The notes under the pieces were generated by a model. It worked only from the letters and a program-made list of their open reading frames with translations, did not search any database and was not told the origin of the DNA. From positions 1 to 56,000 of the forward strand of contig CALSSY010000007.1 of NCBI GenBank assembly GCA_943789135.1: a stretch of 56,000 nucleotides of DNA, written 5' to 3'. A program made the translations under genes and the position numbers. The stretch comes from an uncultured Bacteroidia bacterium. Lineage in GTDB: Bacteria; Bacteroidota; Bacteroidia; NS11-12g; UBA955. Shown one piece after another: positions 18,296 to 28,327 of the stretch. Position 1 is the stretch's first letter. Each line of letters begins with the position of its first letter.

Positions 18296-19066
18296 ATGAA
18301 AACCAAAGAAGAAATTGTAAATAATTGGCTTCCAAGATACACGGGAGAACCACTTGAAAGTTTTGGTGAATATGTTTTACTCACCAACTTCCAGCATTAT
18401 GTGAATTTATTTGCCGAACAAACCGGGGCAGAAATTAAAGGAATTGACAAAGCGATGAGTTCGGCAACCGCTGAAAATATAAGTATCATAAATTTCGGCA
18501 TGGGGTCACCCAATGCAGCCACCGTTATGGATTTATTAACGGCAATTACACCGAAAGCGGTTTTATTCTTGGGGAAATGTGGTGGATTGAAAAAGAGAAA
18601 TAAAATTGGAGATCTTATTCTTCCTATAGGAGCTATACGTGGAGAAGGAACCTCAAATGATTACTTTCCGCCTGAAGTACCCGCCATGCCTGCATTTGCA
18701 CTGCAAAAAGCAGTGAGCACCACAATTAGAGAACATCAAACCAATTATTGGACTGGCACGGTATATACCACTAACAGACGCGTTTGGGAATTCGACGAGA
18801 AGTTTAAAAAGTATTTAAACCGTATTCGAGCATACGCCATAGATATGGAAACGGCAACCTTATTTTCAGTGGGATTCCACAATCACATTCCTACTGGAGC
18901 ATTACTTTTGGTAAGCGATAACCCTATGGTTCCTGAAGGTGTAAAAACCTTAGAGAAGGATGTGGTCAACTCCGAGTTATTCGATGAATTGCATGTGAAG
19001 CTGGGTATCGAATCTTTAAAACAACTCATGAATAATGGGGAAACAATCCGCCATTTGATTTTTTAG
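18296..19066 (+). CDS. amn: AMP nucleosidase
   Basis: This enzyme splits AMP to adenine and ribose 5-phosphate. The 256-residue protein belongs to the PNP/UDP phosphorylase superfamily. It shows IINFGMGSPNAATVMDLL, the phosphate-side loop FLGKCGGL, IGAIRGEGTSNDYFPPEVPAMP, and the substrate-binding AIDMETATLF, followed by LLLVSDNPM. It matches the short form found in Bacteroidota, which lacks the N-terminal regulatory domain of E. coli Amn. It converges with the oxygenase gene, leaving six bases between stops. Confidence 0.88.
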   Translation: MKTKEEIVNNWLPRYTGEPLESFGEYVLLTNFQHYVNLFAEQTGAEIKGIDKAMSSATAENISIINFGMGSPNAATVMDLLTAITPKAVLFLGKCGGLKKRNKIGDLILPIGAIRGEGTSNDYFPPEVPAMPAFALQKAVSTTIREHQTNYWTGTVYTTNRRVWEFDEKFKKYLNRIRAYAIDMETATLFSVGFHNHIPTGALLLVSDNPMVPEGVKTLEKDVVNSELFDELHVKLGIESLKQLMNNGETIRHLIF

Positions 19067-19072
19067 TTGAAA

Positions 19073-19699
19073 TTAAATTCCAAGTACCCCCACCCCCGAA
19101 GGTCTTTTCAACAACCAGCCTGTTAAGCTCCTCCTTGGTTTATTGGCTTTTAATACTTCGTGTAATAAACAATCGGACCTGAAAATTACACAACGATTCA
19201 TGATGGGTTGCACATCGATTTCTAATCCCTCTTTGTGAATACGAAGTTCGCCACCATCTCCCAGATGCCAATCTTGGTTCAAATAAATAATCATTGAAAT
19301 CATTCGATTAGATCGGGCATCAAATTGATCCAAATGCGGACGATAAAAACCACCAGAAGGATATAGCGCAAAATGGAACTCATAACCTTGCAGACTTAAA
19401 AACAATCCATATTTAAGCTCTTCCCTAACGCTTTCCACCTTCACAAAAAACGGCAATAAAGACTCGTCTCTTGCTCTATCCAGCCAATAAGTCAAATCCG
19501 TTCGAATTTCAGGAACTCTTTTTTCGATACTTGCTTGACCTACTTTGGCTGGTTGAAAGTCTAATTCCTTTCCCTTAAAAAAAGTATTAATAAGTTTTAA
19601 AGTATCATCCTCAAAGAAATTATCAATTATTGCATAATCCTGTTCTGCAAGCTCGTCAATCCACCTTGACACGTGCTTAGCTTCTTCGATTGGAGGCAT
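19073..19699 (-). CDS. 2-oxoglutarate/Fe(II)-dependent prolyl-4-hydroxylase-like oxygenase
   Basis: The 208-residue protein has the double-stranded beta-helix iron site. HxD occurs in FYRPHLDQF and the distal histidine in CLLHEV, and R in KPRRSLTGWL binds 2-oxoglutarate. It resembles the bacterial 2OG-Fe(II) oxygenases related to prolyl 4-hydroxylase; the protein substrate is unknown. The start at 19699 gives MPPIEEAKHVSRWIDELAEQDYAIIDNFF, a normal beginning for the family. Confidence 0.85.
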   Translation of the reverse strand: MPPIEEAKHVSRWIDELAEQDYAIIDNFFEDDTLKLINTFFKGKELDFQPAKVGQASIEKRVPEIRTDLTYWLDRARDESLLPFFVKVESVREELKYGLFLSLQGYEFHFALYPSGGFYRPHLDQFDARSNRMISMIIYLNQDWHLGDGGELRIHKEGLEIDVQPIMNRCVIFRSDCLLHEVLKANKPRRSLTGWLLKRPSGVGVLGI

Positions 19700-19808
19700 G
19701 TTGTGAAAGCAATAACGCTAGAGCGATGTTTTTGTTTTACTTCAATCAATAAAACCAATCAAATGTTACTTAAAACTTCTATTTACACGTACCGTCCAAA
19801 AAACCGCA

Positions 19809-20925
19809 TTAAAACAACATTTGTACTAATTTCTTCGCGTTTAAATTATTTTCAAATGTGTTTCCCAAAACTTCACTGCGATTATTCAAATCCGCATCTG
19901 AGAAATTTTTTGTTTTCAATTCTTGTATGAGTTTTACCATTTCGGTAGGACTGTTAGCAATCGAACATAACGATTCCAAACCTGTTTCTTCTACCATGGG
20001 TTTATTAGCAATAATAAATCGACCCCGGTACAACGAATTGAGTAATTTCAATTTAATACCGGTGGATTGAAATGTCACCAAAACATTGGCTTGGGCATTG
20101 GATATTAAGTCTAAAATATGATCCGCCTCTACATCGGCTACCAACTTGATATTTTCGTATTCAGAAATGGCTTTTTGCAAGGATTTAGATGGCCTACTAC
20201 CGGCAATTATACATTCCATGCCCGTTTTAGGGAAAACTTCCTGTGCCAAATACAAGGCAGCCCTATTGTTCTCTGGAACGGAAAGATTCCCGTGATATAA
20301 GATATAACTCCCAGCACCTAATTTAGATTGGACATTTTCATTGGAGTGGAAGGCAGGTACATAAACCGCATTTCCATATTCCGATTGGAAGTAATCCGTT
20401 TCTAAAGGTGAGATTCCCGCTATCCCATCTGCCGAACTTAAAATCCGTTCGTAGGTTTTGAGTTTCCTAGCCTCAGTTTTGAAGAACAAGGTCTTCCACC
20501 AACGTTCTTCGGCAAGTGCGAGTGCTTCGTAATAATGGTGCTCTACATTGTGCGCACGAACCACACGTCGTTTATGTTTCAACAAAGGATGATCAAGATA
20601 TCTAGTAGTATGCAAACCCTCAAACAAAATGGGAGCGTCATCTCCAGATAATCGCTTCAATAATTTATCTGAGCTTCTGCTTGAAACAATAAAAGGCAAT
20701 TTACCGGCAAATGGATTGGATCTTTTTCGTGGGATAATAGTACAGCGCGTGCACTTCATCGCGCAACTCCCTGGAGGGGTTTTTCCCCCCATATAAAAAC
20801 ACATGGAGGGTTACCTTAATATTCAACTTTGCAAACGCCCTAAGTTTGAAAAACATATCGGTGGACCCACCGTAATTTGGAGGATACGGCAAATCAAACG
20901 CAACTATATGTAGGTGTCTAGACAT
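19809..20925 (-). CDS. Glycosyltransferase (GT4-like), one frame break
   Basis: The repaired protein (about 370 residues) has an N-terminal Rossmann half beginning HIVAFDLPYPPNYGGSTDMFF. A GT-B middle follows (RRVVRAHNVEHHYYEALA). The donor half contains ILYHGNLSVPENNRAALYL and STGIKLKLLNSLYRGRFIIANK, where the lysine and the glutamate-loop equivalent bind the nucleotide sugar. One extra base in TTTTT at 20723-20727 breaks the frame. The start overlaps the preceding glycosyltransferase by eight bases (ATGTCTAG). It is the last gene of the HTH-recQ-GT-GT operon. The sugar and acceptor cannot be told. Confidence 0.85.
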
Positions 20926-22018
20926 GCTGGAATATTTTATGTAAGGTTTTTGATTCTATTTCCCAATTCCATGCTTCTCGGGCTGATTTACACGTATTTT
21001 TATATTTCAAATAGACGTCATCGTCAGTCATTAATAGTTGTAACGCATTTAGAATTTCAATATTATCATGATTGACCAAAATTCCCACCGGAAAATCACT
21101 GCACAACTTTCTGTATTCGACAAAGTCGTTTATTACTGAAGGTAAGAGTGCATGCGTGTAATCGAAGAATTTATTGTTAAGGGAAAGTTCATAGCTTTTT
21201 GAAACAGCTTCTGACACATTATATCCTACTCTAGCTCGTGAAGTTACCATCGGCAAATATTGGGGCTTAATAAACCCTAGAAAATGCACTTGTGATTCCA
21301 AATTGTTTAATTTAACCCTCTCTTTAATCTGCGGAAGCATATCACCATCACCGGCAATTACCAGATGAAACTTGGTTTGTGCAATTATTTCTAACAGACG
21401 TTCTAAACCTCTACCTTCATTAACTGCACCTTGATACAAGATGAAATCTTCTTGCGGTAATTGAATGTGATCGGGTATAGCGTTTTCGAACTTTGAATCA
21501 TCTAAAAAAGGGGCATTTCTGACTACCTCTACCGATCGACCATAGGTTCTTTCTAACTGCTCTGATATGGCTTTTCCAACTGTGTAAACAGAATCAGCGG
21601 ATGGAATTATTTTCGCTTCAACCCACAACCAGAACTTCTGAATAAGGGGTCTTCGCGCGACTTCGGGCACATAGGGAAACCACTCATGGGCATCTATGAT
21701 CCATCGCCACTTTTTTAGCCCCTTTAGGAACAACCCAGGTAAAGCGGTGTCTAAATCGATAGAGCACAATACATCCGAATCTTTAAACAGTAGATAGAAA
21801 AAAAGTCGAAGATTGTATTCAAGATAAAACAACTTCCCTTTTTGAAAATAACAATTCAGTCTATGCTGCTGGAAACATTGCGGCAAAACGGGTTGAGAAT
21901 CCTTCCGAACCCTACCAACGAGTAGCACTTCGTGTCCGCCTTTCTGCAAAACAGAACACGTTCGATACATACGTTGATCGGAGTTAAGATCGTTGGTTAC
22001 GGTGAAAATTATTCTCAA
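20918..22018 (-). CDS. Glycosyltransferase family 4 protein
   Basis: This 366-residue GT-B enzyme begins MRIIFTVTNDLNSDQRMYRT. It contains DAHEWFPYVPEV, VVRNAPFLDDSKF, ILYQGAVNEGRGLERLLEII and LVIAGDGDMLPQIKERV, the retaining GT4 hallmarks. The start codon is TTG at 22018, overlapping the recQ TGA (TTGA). No ATG nearby fits better. It probably acts on lipopolysaccharide or capsule. Its frame is intact while its neighbours on both sides are broken. Confidence 0.88.
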   Translation of the reverse strand: MRIIFTVTNDLNSDQRMYRTCSVLQKGGHEVLLVGRVRKDSQPVLPQCFQQHRLNCYFQKGKLFYLEYNLRLFFYLLFKDSDVLCSIDLDTALPGLFLKGLKKWRWIIDAHEWFPYVPEVARRPLIQKFWLWVEAKIIPSADSVYTVGKAISEQLERTYGRSVEVVRNAPFLDDSKFENAIPDHIQLPQEDFILYQGAVNEGRGLERLLEIIAQTKFHLVIAGDGDMLPQIKERVKLNNLESQVHFLGFIKPQYLPMVTSRARVGYNVSEAVSKSYELSLNNKFFDYTHALLPSVINDFVEYRKLCSDFPVGILVNHDNIEILNALQLLMTDDDVYLKYKNTCKSAREAWNWEIESKTLHKIFQHV

Positions 22019-23909
22019 GAAGGCAAAATTAACTGATTCGATTCGGTTTTAAGAATTTCTTCGTTATCAATCAAACTCTCGAGAATTTCCAAATACAATT
22101 GTCTATTTTCATTGGGGAATTTAAAGGTAAGATCATGAAAATCTATTGATTCTTTGCCTATCAAGTCCTTAATATTACTGGCAATTAATTTTGGATCTGG
22201 TGAATTGTATTTCTTCTTACACACATCACAAGATCCGCAATCTTCGGATTTATTTTGGGTGAAATAATGGATCCAAAACGCAGACCTACAATTATCATTA
22301 TTCGCATATTTTTTGATGTTTTCCAACGAATCCAAACGTCTTTCTTTCAGTTCGTTTAATTGATCCATATTGATACTCGGGTACATCACCCGCGGCTCGA
22401 GCAAGGTTAACATAGGGTCAACGGATTGAGGGTTATAATCTATCAATTCTTGCTTTTGAAGTGTATTCAACATTTTTACAATCTCATCCTGTTCTTTATG
22501 TAAACGCTTGGCTATTTGTTCTTCATTAAAAGACACATAGGATTCAAATACACCGCCAAAAGACCGCAATAAAACATCAAGTATGGGTTCGTATTGAGCA
22601 TAACGAATTTTAAAATCGTAGACTTCCGTATAATCCGCAATAAACATAAACTTGGATTGCGTTTTAATTCCTTCATTTAATTGCAGCCACCCTAATTTCT
22701 CTAAAGCACGTAAGGAATAGAAGAATTCTGCCACGGGTATTCGGTATTTTTTAGCCGCTTCGACATAATTTAATGGAAATGTGAGATGTAAACCATGACC
22801 CGGCGAAACCCCTATGGTATTCATTGCGGCATGGTACACTCTTTTAATTTGAGCTTCGGTCGGGTGTTGTAATAGTATTTGTTCATGCGCCCGTTTCCAG
22901 TCCATTTCATCGTGAAACATCACACATACAAACTTCGTTTTCCATCGCGCCCTGCCCTACCCGATTCCTGATAATAATCCTCGGGAGTGGCACTTGGTGC
23001 AATATGAAAAACATAACGAACGTCGGGCTTATCCACCCCCATACCAAAGGCATTGGTACAAACCATTACTCTGACCCGATTTGACATCCAATCTTGTTGC
23101 TTTTTGGACCTTTCATCATTCGATAATCCACCGTGATAAAAATGCGCCGATATACCTTCATTTTGCAGCCAAGTTGCTACCTCTTGAACGGATTTTCTCG
23201 TGGGAGCAAATACAATGCTACAACCATTTGTATTTTTAAGTCCTTGAAGCAATAGAGCCAATCTATTGGAGGTCTTAACGGCTTGAAAAATCAAATTAGA
23301 GCGACCAAATTCACCTTGATGTATTTCTGGATTTTTTAATTTCAAACCTGAAATTATATCCTCCTGGATCCACTCTGGAGCACTCGCAGTAAATGCGGCT
23401 ACCGGGATTTTTGATGGTAGTAATCTACGTATCTCATAAATTTTTCGGAAAGCAGGCCTAAAATCACTTCCCCACATTGAAATACAATGTGCTTCATCTA
23501 TAACCAAGGATGAAATATCTAAATTGGGAAGGTATTCTTTAAAAGATTCTGACAACAATCTTTCAGGGGCAATATAAAGAAATCTGTAATGCCCTTGAAG
23601 TGCATTTTCCATAATTTGCTTCTGCTCCCTCCATGTTTGCCCGCTGTTCAGATAGGCCGCTGTAATATTGCGTTCCAATAGCGCATCAACTTGATCTTTC
23701 ATTAGGGCAATTAACGGTGAAACCACAAGAGTCATGCCGTCTAATAACATTCCTGGAACTTGGAAGCACACACTCTTTCCTCCACCCGTTGGCAATAAGG
23801 CCAGTGTATCTTTACCTGCTAAAATAGAAGCAACTATATTGCGTTGATCGGGACGAAAATTATCATAACCCCAATATTTTTTCAATATGGATTCCGGGGT
23901 ATCACTCAT
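22015..23909 (-). CDS. recQ: ATP-dependent DNA helicase RecQ, one frame break
   Basis: RecQ unwinds DNA 3' to 5' in recombination and repair. The first part has the Q-motif (YWGYDNFRPDQRNIV), Walker A LLPTGGGKS, the Walker B box DEAH in VIDEAHCISMWG, FTASA, and the arginine-finger motif QESGRAGRDGKRS. The second part has the RecQ zinc-binding site (CRSAFWIHYF then CGSCDVCKKKY) and a winged helix. No HRDC domain is seen, so this is the shorter RecQ form, about 630 residues. The frame breaks at 22919-22926, in a short TG/CA repeat, right after GKRSLYV. It starts four bases inside the HTH gene (ATGA). RecQ followed by two glycosyltransferases is an unusual grouping. Confidence 0.93.
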
Positions 23910-24904
23910 AACAACAAACGTTGTCGTAATTCATCAATTAGTTGAATCTGTTTATTGAAATATTTAGCTCTCCCTATTTCGGAAACCTCACTTATACGGT
24001 TACTTTTTGAGAGTAAATTCCTCGTCCATTCGATAGTTTGTTGGTTAAACGTTTCATTTTTCGTTTGGATAAAATTAAATGTATTATAGCTTATATAGGT
24101 AGCATTTTGAACGTCTGAATTCAGCAATACACAGTTATTTCCAATCATCACCTCACTTGCATACATTTCAAAAGGGGTGTCTAAAAAGTCCTGTGATTTC
24201 GGATTCATTTTATGTCCGCTTTCAGCTTGTTTTCGAACCATACTAATGAGGTTATGAAGTTCTTCTAAAAGTGCTATCAAAGTATCCTTTTGTTTGAAAT
24301 AACCAACTTGAACATAATATTCAATCTGCTTAATGGTGCTTTTTAATGTGTCTTCATGCCAAATTTCTATGGAAGGCATCTGTGAAAACACTTCAATAAT
24401 CTTTGGCACTTCAGATCGCCATGAATCCGGAATATTTACATCCTCAACATATGCACTATTGAGTGCATTATTTCCCAGAATGGATTTATTCCAATAAACC
24501 ATTTTAAATCTAGCCAATTGAGGAAAGAAGAAATGATAAAAAACAGGTAGATCTCTCTGCCGCATAGGTGATTTTGGCATTCGGCCATTGTCGTATCCAT
24601 TTTAAATCAGAATGTAGAACGCCCAAATAATCCGCAAAACCCGATACTTCCGAGCTCAACTCGTTCGTTCTAAAACTAACCATTTTGGATCCACTAAGCA
24701 AAGCGCTATCTAAGGAAATATTGTAAGCTTTCGCCAAAATAATCATTTCCTCTAAAGAAAGGTCGGTTTCTCCACGTAGTCTTCGGTAGGCACTATCGGC
24801 GATATATCCAGCAATTCTGAAACCTCATCGGCCATATTCATATTTACGGGTATTGATCTTTTCAATGCCGCAATGAAGTTGATTTGATTCTGCCTGATTT
24901 CCAT
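23906..24904 (-). CDS. XRE-like helix-turn-helix transcription regulator, two frame breaks
   Basis: With the frame restored the protein has about 332 residues. The N-terminus (ADEVSELLDIS, then SAYRRLRGETDLSLEEMIILAKAYNISLDS) matches a Bacteroidota HTH family whose recognition helix is the SAYRR(I/L)RGE segment. The rest is a long helical region (AAEDLPVFYHFFFPQLARFKMVYWNKSIL onward) without a known ligand site. Breaks lie near 24800, where one base is missing, and near 24555, where one is extra. It heads the recQ operon and faces the secreted protein gene at 25084. Two palindromic sites sit in the shared 180-base region, so autoregulation is plausible. Confidence 0.8.
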
Positions 24905-24985
24905 TTTTGATAATAATTGATTTTAAATAAAATTAATAAATCTAGGTAATGAATAAGCAATATTAGTTATTGTTTTCGAACACTA

Positions 24986-25002
24986 TTACGGATTTTCCGT
25001 AA
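24986..25002. promoter_or_regulatory. Palindrome between the HTH regulator and the secreted protein gene
   Basis: TTACGGATTTTCCGTAA has perfect 6-base arms around a 5-base centre, in the divergent intergenic region. Its position suits an operator. Confidence 0.5.
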
Positions 25003-25013
25003 AAACAAAAAAT

Positions 25014-25035
25014 CCCTTACGACAAATCCGTAGGG
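25014..25035. promoter_or_regulatory. Second inverted repeat with ACGG-type half-sites
   Basis: The segment CCCTTACG, ACAAAT, CCGTAGGG pairs TACG with CGTA and CCC with GGG, with one bulged base. It repeats the ATCCGTA half-site of the palindrome 12 bases away. Confidence 0.4.
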
Positions 25036-25083
25036 CATAAGGAATTAATAGGACGAATATTGCTTTACCTTAATTACTAAATT

Positions 25084-26272
25084 ATGAAAAAGAACACTGT
25101 TTTCAAATTGGCTTTGGGTCTGTTCTTGGTTTTGAATTTTATCAAACCTCTACAATCGCAAAACGCCAAACCTAGTATTGCCGTAATAGATATTGATGTT
25201 CGCGGACATAAAATGAATGGAGCGCAGGCCATACAATTTGCCATTAATGAACTGATGCGAATCAATCAATATGAAGTAATGGATCGATATGACATCGAAT
25301 ACCTTTCCAAGCGCGATACACTTTCCCTTTCGGGATGTTTTTCAAAAATCTGCTTAAAAGAAATCGGCCAAAAGTTGAAAGTCGATAAGATGTTTACAGG
25401 TAGCATCTCCCAATTAGGTGACAATCTGAATATCACACTCGCGTATTCTCGATGTTAAAACCGGGGTTTTCGAATTGGTAAAAATCAAAGAATTCCTCAT
25501 CATTCCCGGTAGTGAATTACAAATGATGCGCATCTGTTTGAATGAGATGTTCAATATCGCAAACGACCAAGACCTCGTGAACAAACTGACCAAGCGCACT
25601 GAATTTGACAATACCATCAACAACCCATACTACCCTGAGACTTCGTTCGGACGGACCTCGCATGGGTGTTACCTATGCAACCGGATATTTATCCGATGTT
25701 CTCACACGTTCGGAATATGAAGGTGGATACGGAGGTAATCCGTACATGTTCCAATTCGGATATCAGTTTGAAAAACAATATCTGAACGAAGGCGATTTCC
25801 AAGCATTATTCGAATTCATACCCATGATTACAGGTTTGGATCAAGGTCAGTTTATTCCAAGTGTTACCTTGTTAAACGGACTCAGAAACAATACAAACGG
25901 TTGGGAATTCGCATTTGGACCAACCTTCTCTTTATCCAAATATGCCGATGGGTATTTATCTGATGACAACAAATTTATCATCACACCTCAATTTGGAAGA
26001 ACCTTAGAAGAAGAGGCGAATACCTTAAGTAAAAGCATTGAAAACCGCCCCGACAGTAGAGGCACAACTCAAATTACATATGGTTTCCTCTTTGCCGCAG
26101 GAAAAACCATTAAAGTCTGGTAAACTTAACTTACCTGTGAATATTTTCGTTGTACCCGGTAATAATGGTTTACGATTCGGCATTTCTTTAGGTTGGAATG
26201 GCAAAGAAAGATACCAAAGCAATACCTATTGATTTAAGTGAAAATGGAAGTTTGGGTTACTATATGATTTAA
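25084..26272 (+). CDS. Exported protein with a CsgG/LpoB-like N-terminal domain, four frame breaks
   Basis: The repaired protein (about 395 residues) has a signal peptide (MKKNTVFKLALGLFLVLNFIKPLQSQ). A domain like the CsgG/LpoB periplasmic fold follows: IAVIDIDVRGHKMNGAQAI, YEVMDRYDIEYL, then a Cys pair in GCFSKICLKEIG, and KMFTGSISQLGDNLNITLRILDVKTG. The C-terminal half is beta rich, with many G, F and Y, and ends GSLGYYMI. Breaks lie near 25445, at 25633-25635, near 26112 and at 26203-26205. Each is one base too many. The repaired stop forms a shared TTAA with the converging lolD gene, which supports the repair. Function unknown; an outer-membrane or periplasmic accessory role is inferred. 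Confidence 0.72.
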
Positions 26273-26919
26273 TGGATTTGACCGTCGGATAAAACTATCC
26301 GGCGGTCTGCCATTTGTGCCAATTCGGCATTATGAGTCACAATCACAAAGGTCAAATTGAAATCATCTCGCATTTTTAAAAACCATTCATGAATGGTTTT
26401 TGCATTTTTGGAATCTAAATTCCCGCTTGGTTCATCAGCCAGAATAACTTTGGGATTTCGAGCTAATGCCCTTGCTATTGATACTCTTTGTTGTTCTCCA
26501 CCGGACAGTTGCGATGGTTTGTGATCCAACCTATTCCCCAAACCGAAATAATCAAGTCGTTCTTTGGCTTGATCTTGCGCTGTACTTTTGTCCATACCCG
26601 CGATAAGTAAGGGCATCATGGCGTTTTCTAAAGCCGTTAATTCCGCGATTAATTGATGAAACTGAAAAATAAATCCCAACTTCTCGTTTCTGAACTTAGC
26701 GAGGTCCTTACCTTTTAATTTGGCAGATTCAACACCATCGATGTCAATGGTACCTGTGTCAGGTTTCACGAGTGATCCAATGGTATGAAGAAAGGTGCTT
26801 TTGCCAGCCCCGCTCTCACCTGTAATACACAGAATCTCCTTTTCCGGAACGAATAGATCGATTCCTTTCAGGATCTGAACATTTCCATAGGATTTGGTAA
26901 TATTTCTACAAGAAATCAA
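26269..26919 (-). CDS. lolD: LolD-like ABC transporter ATP-binding protein
   Basis: The 216-residue ATPase has Walker A GESGAGKS, the LolD/MacB-type Q-loop FQFHQLIAELTALENAMMPL, the signature LSGGEQQRVSIARALA, Walker B VILADEP followed by SGNLD, and the switch histidine in FVIVTHNAEL. LolD powers release of outer-membrane lipoproteins by LolCE. The permease genes are not next to it, so it could serve another MacB-like exporter. It is read from a good promoter at 26952-26981 and converges with the CsgG-like gene at a shared TTAA. Confidence 0.85.
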   Translation of the reverse strand: MISCRNITKSYGNVQILKGIDLFVPEKEILCITGESGAGKSTFLHTIGSLVKPDTGTIDIDGVESAKLKGKDLAKFRNEKLGFIFQFHQLIAELTALENAMMPLLIAGMDKSTAQDQAKERLDYFGLGNRLDHKPSQLSGGEQQRVSIARALARNPKVILADEPSGNLDSKNAKTIHEWFLKMRDDFNLTFVIVTHNAELAQMADRRIVLSDGQIH

Positions 26920-26951
26920 TGTTTTTAATAAATAATTTACCGGAATGGGCT

Positions 26952-26981
26952 CAAAGTTAGTTATTTTCGCAACGGATTCAA
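26952..26981 (-). promoter_or_regulatory. Consensus Bacteroidota promoter of lolD
   Basis: On the minus strand TTG (26981-26979) is followed, after exactly 19 bases, by TAACTTTG (26959-26952). It overlaps the sucC -7 element on the other strand. Confidence 0.7.
26962..26969 (+). promoter_or_regulatory. Probable -7 element of sucC
   Basis: TATTTTCG is a one-base variant of TAnnTTTG, 41 bases before the sucC ATG and only two bases from the divergent lolD -7 element. Confidence 0.4.
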
Positions 26982-27010
26982 CATAGCAGTTAGCATAATC
27001 CGAAATCTAT

Positions 27011-28237
27011 ATGAACATTCACGAATATCAAGCAAAAGAAATTTTAAAATCGTACGGAGTTGCGGTTCAAAATGGCTTTGTAGCCGAAACCCCAGAACAA
27101 GCAAAGGCAGCAGCGGAAAAGGTTGCTTCTGAGTACAACAGTGATTGGTGTGTTGTAAAAGCACAAATACATGCTGGTGGTAGAGGTAAAGGTAAAATTC
27201 AAGGCAGCGAACAACGCGGAGTACAAGTAGCTAAATCGCCTGAAGGCGCTCAAGATATTGCAAAAAATATGTTAGGTGGTACATTGGTGACCATTCAAAC
27301 AGGTGAAGCCGGTAAAGTGGTGAATAAAGTTTTGGTTGCCCAAGACGTTTTCTATCCAGGTCCTAACGAACCAAAAGAATATTACATGAGCGTATTGTTA
27401 GATCGTGCTACCAAGCGTAATGTAATCATTTACACAACTGAAGGTGGAATGGATATCGAAGAGGTGGCTGAGCACACTCCTGAGAAAATCTATAAAGAAT
27501 GGGTTCACCCAGCAACGGGTTTGCAACCTTTTCAAGCACGCAAAATTGCTTTCAATCTTGGTCTAGAAGGAACAGCATTCAAAGAAATGGTAAAATTTGT
27601 CTCTGCACTTTACCGTGCCTACGAGGAAACAGATTCTGCCATGTTTGAAATCAACCCTGTACTAAAAACTTCCGATGATAAAATCATCGCGGTTGACGCA
27701 AAAGTAAGCCTAGATGAAAACGCACTTTTCCGTCATAAAGACTATTTAGAGCTGCGCGATTTAGCAGAAGAAGATCCTACCGAAGTAGAAGCAGGCAAAT
27801 TCAACCTTAACTATGTAAAACTTGACGGTAACGTAGGTTGTATGGTTAACGGTGCTGGATTGGCAATGGCAACTATGGATATCATTAAATTAAGTGGTGG
27901 TGAGCCTGCAAACTTCCTAGATGTTGGAGGAACGGCTAATGCTGAAACCGTTGAAGCTGGTTTCCGTATTATCATGAGCGACCCTAATGTAAAAGCCATT
28001 TTGATTAACATCTTTGGTGGAATTGTTCGTTGTGATCGTGTTGCAAATGGTGTGGTAGAAGCCTACAGAAAAATTGGCGACATCCAAATTCCAATTATTG
28101 TTCGTTTACAAGGTACCAATGCTGAAGAAGCGAAGCGTGTCATCGATGAGAGCGGACTTAAAGTGCACTCGGCTATCGTTTTGAAAGAAGCTGCCGAATT
28201 GGTTGAGAAAGTATTAAAAGAAAGCGCAAGCGCCTAA
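27011..28237 (+). CDS. sucC: Succinate-CoA ligase (ADP-forming), beta subunit
   Basis: SucC with SucD makes ATP from succinyl-CoA in the TCA cycle. The 408-residue protein starts with [17 protein letters not shown], the standard N-terminus. It shows the ATP-grasp elements [17 protein letters not shown] and EINPVLKT, and the CoA-ligase domain [28 protein letters not shown] and [11 protein letters not shown]. sucD is not adjacent, as is common in Bacteroidota. A strong terminator follows. Confidence 0.97.
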   Translation: MNIHEYQAKEILKSYGVAVQNGFVAETPEQAKAAAEKVASEYNSDWCVVKAQIHAGGRGKGKIQGSEQRGVQVAKSPEGAQDIAKNMLGGTLVTIQTGEAGKVVNKVLVAQDVFYPGPNEPKEYYMSVLLDRATKRNVIIYTTEGGMDIEEVAEHTPEKIYKEWVHPATGLQPFQARKIAFNLGLEGTAFKEMVKFVSALYRAYEETDSAMFEINPVLKTSDDKIIAVDAKVSLDENALFRHKDYLELRDLAEEDPTEVEAGKFNLNYVKLDGNVGCMVNGAGLAMATMDIIKLSGGEPANFLDVGGTANAETVEAGFRIIMSDPNVKAILINIFGGIVRCDRVANGVVEAYRKIGDIQIPIIVRLQGTNAEEAKRVIDESGLKVHSAIVLKEAAELVEKVLKESASA

Positions 28238-28256
28238 AATATAATCAACGTCTATT

Positions 28257-28289
28257 AAAAAGGTCAATCGATTCGATTGGCCTTTTTTT
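28257..28289 (+). terminator. Rho-independent terminator of sucC
   Basis: The stem GGTCAATCG/CGATTGGCC with loop ATT is preceded by five A and followed by seven T. Confidence 0.9.
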
Positions 28290-28327
28290 ATTTGCTAAAT
28301 CCCCGAAGTCAATCGAATTTTGCATCT

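Noticed and set aside
19080..19100. C-rich tract as a phase-variable homopolymer
   Set aside because: It is two short C5 runs within the oxygenase 3' end and the frame is intact; too short to be convincing.
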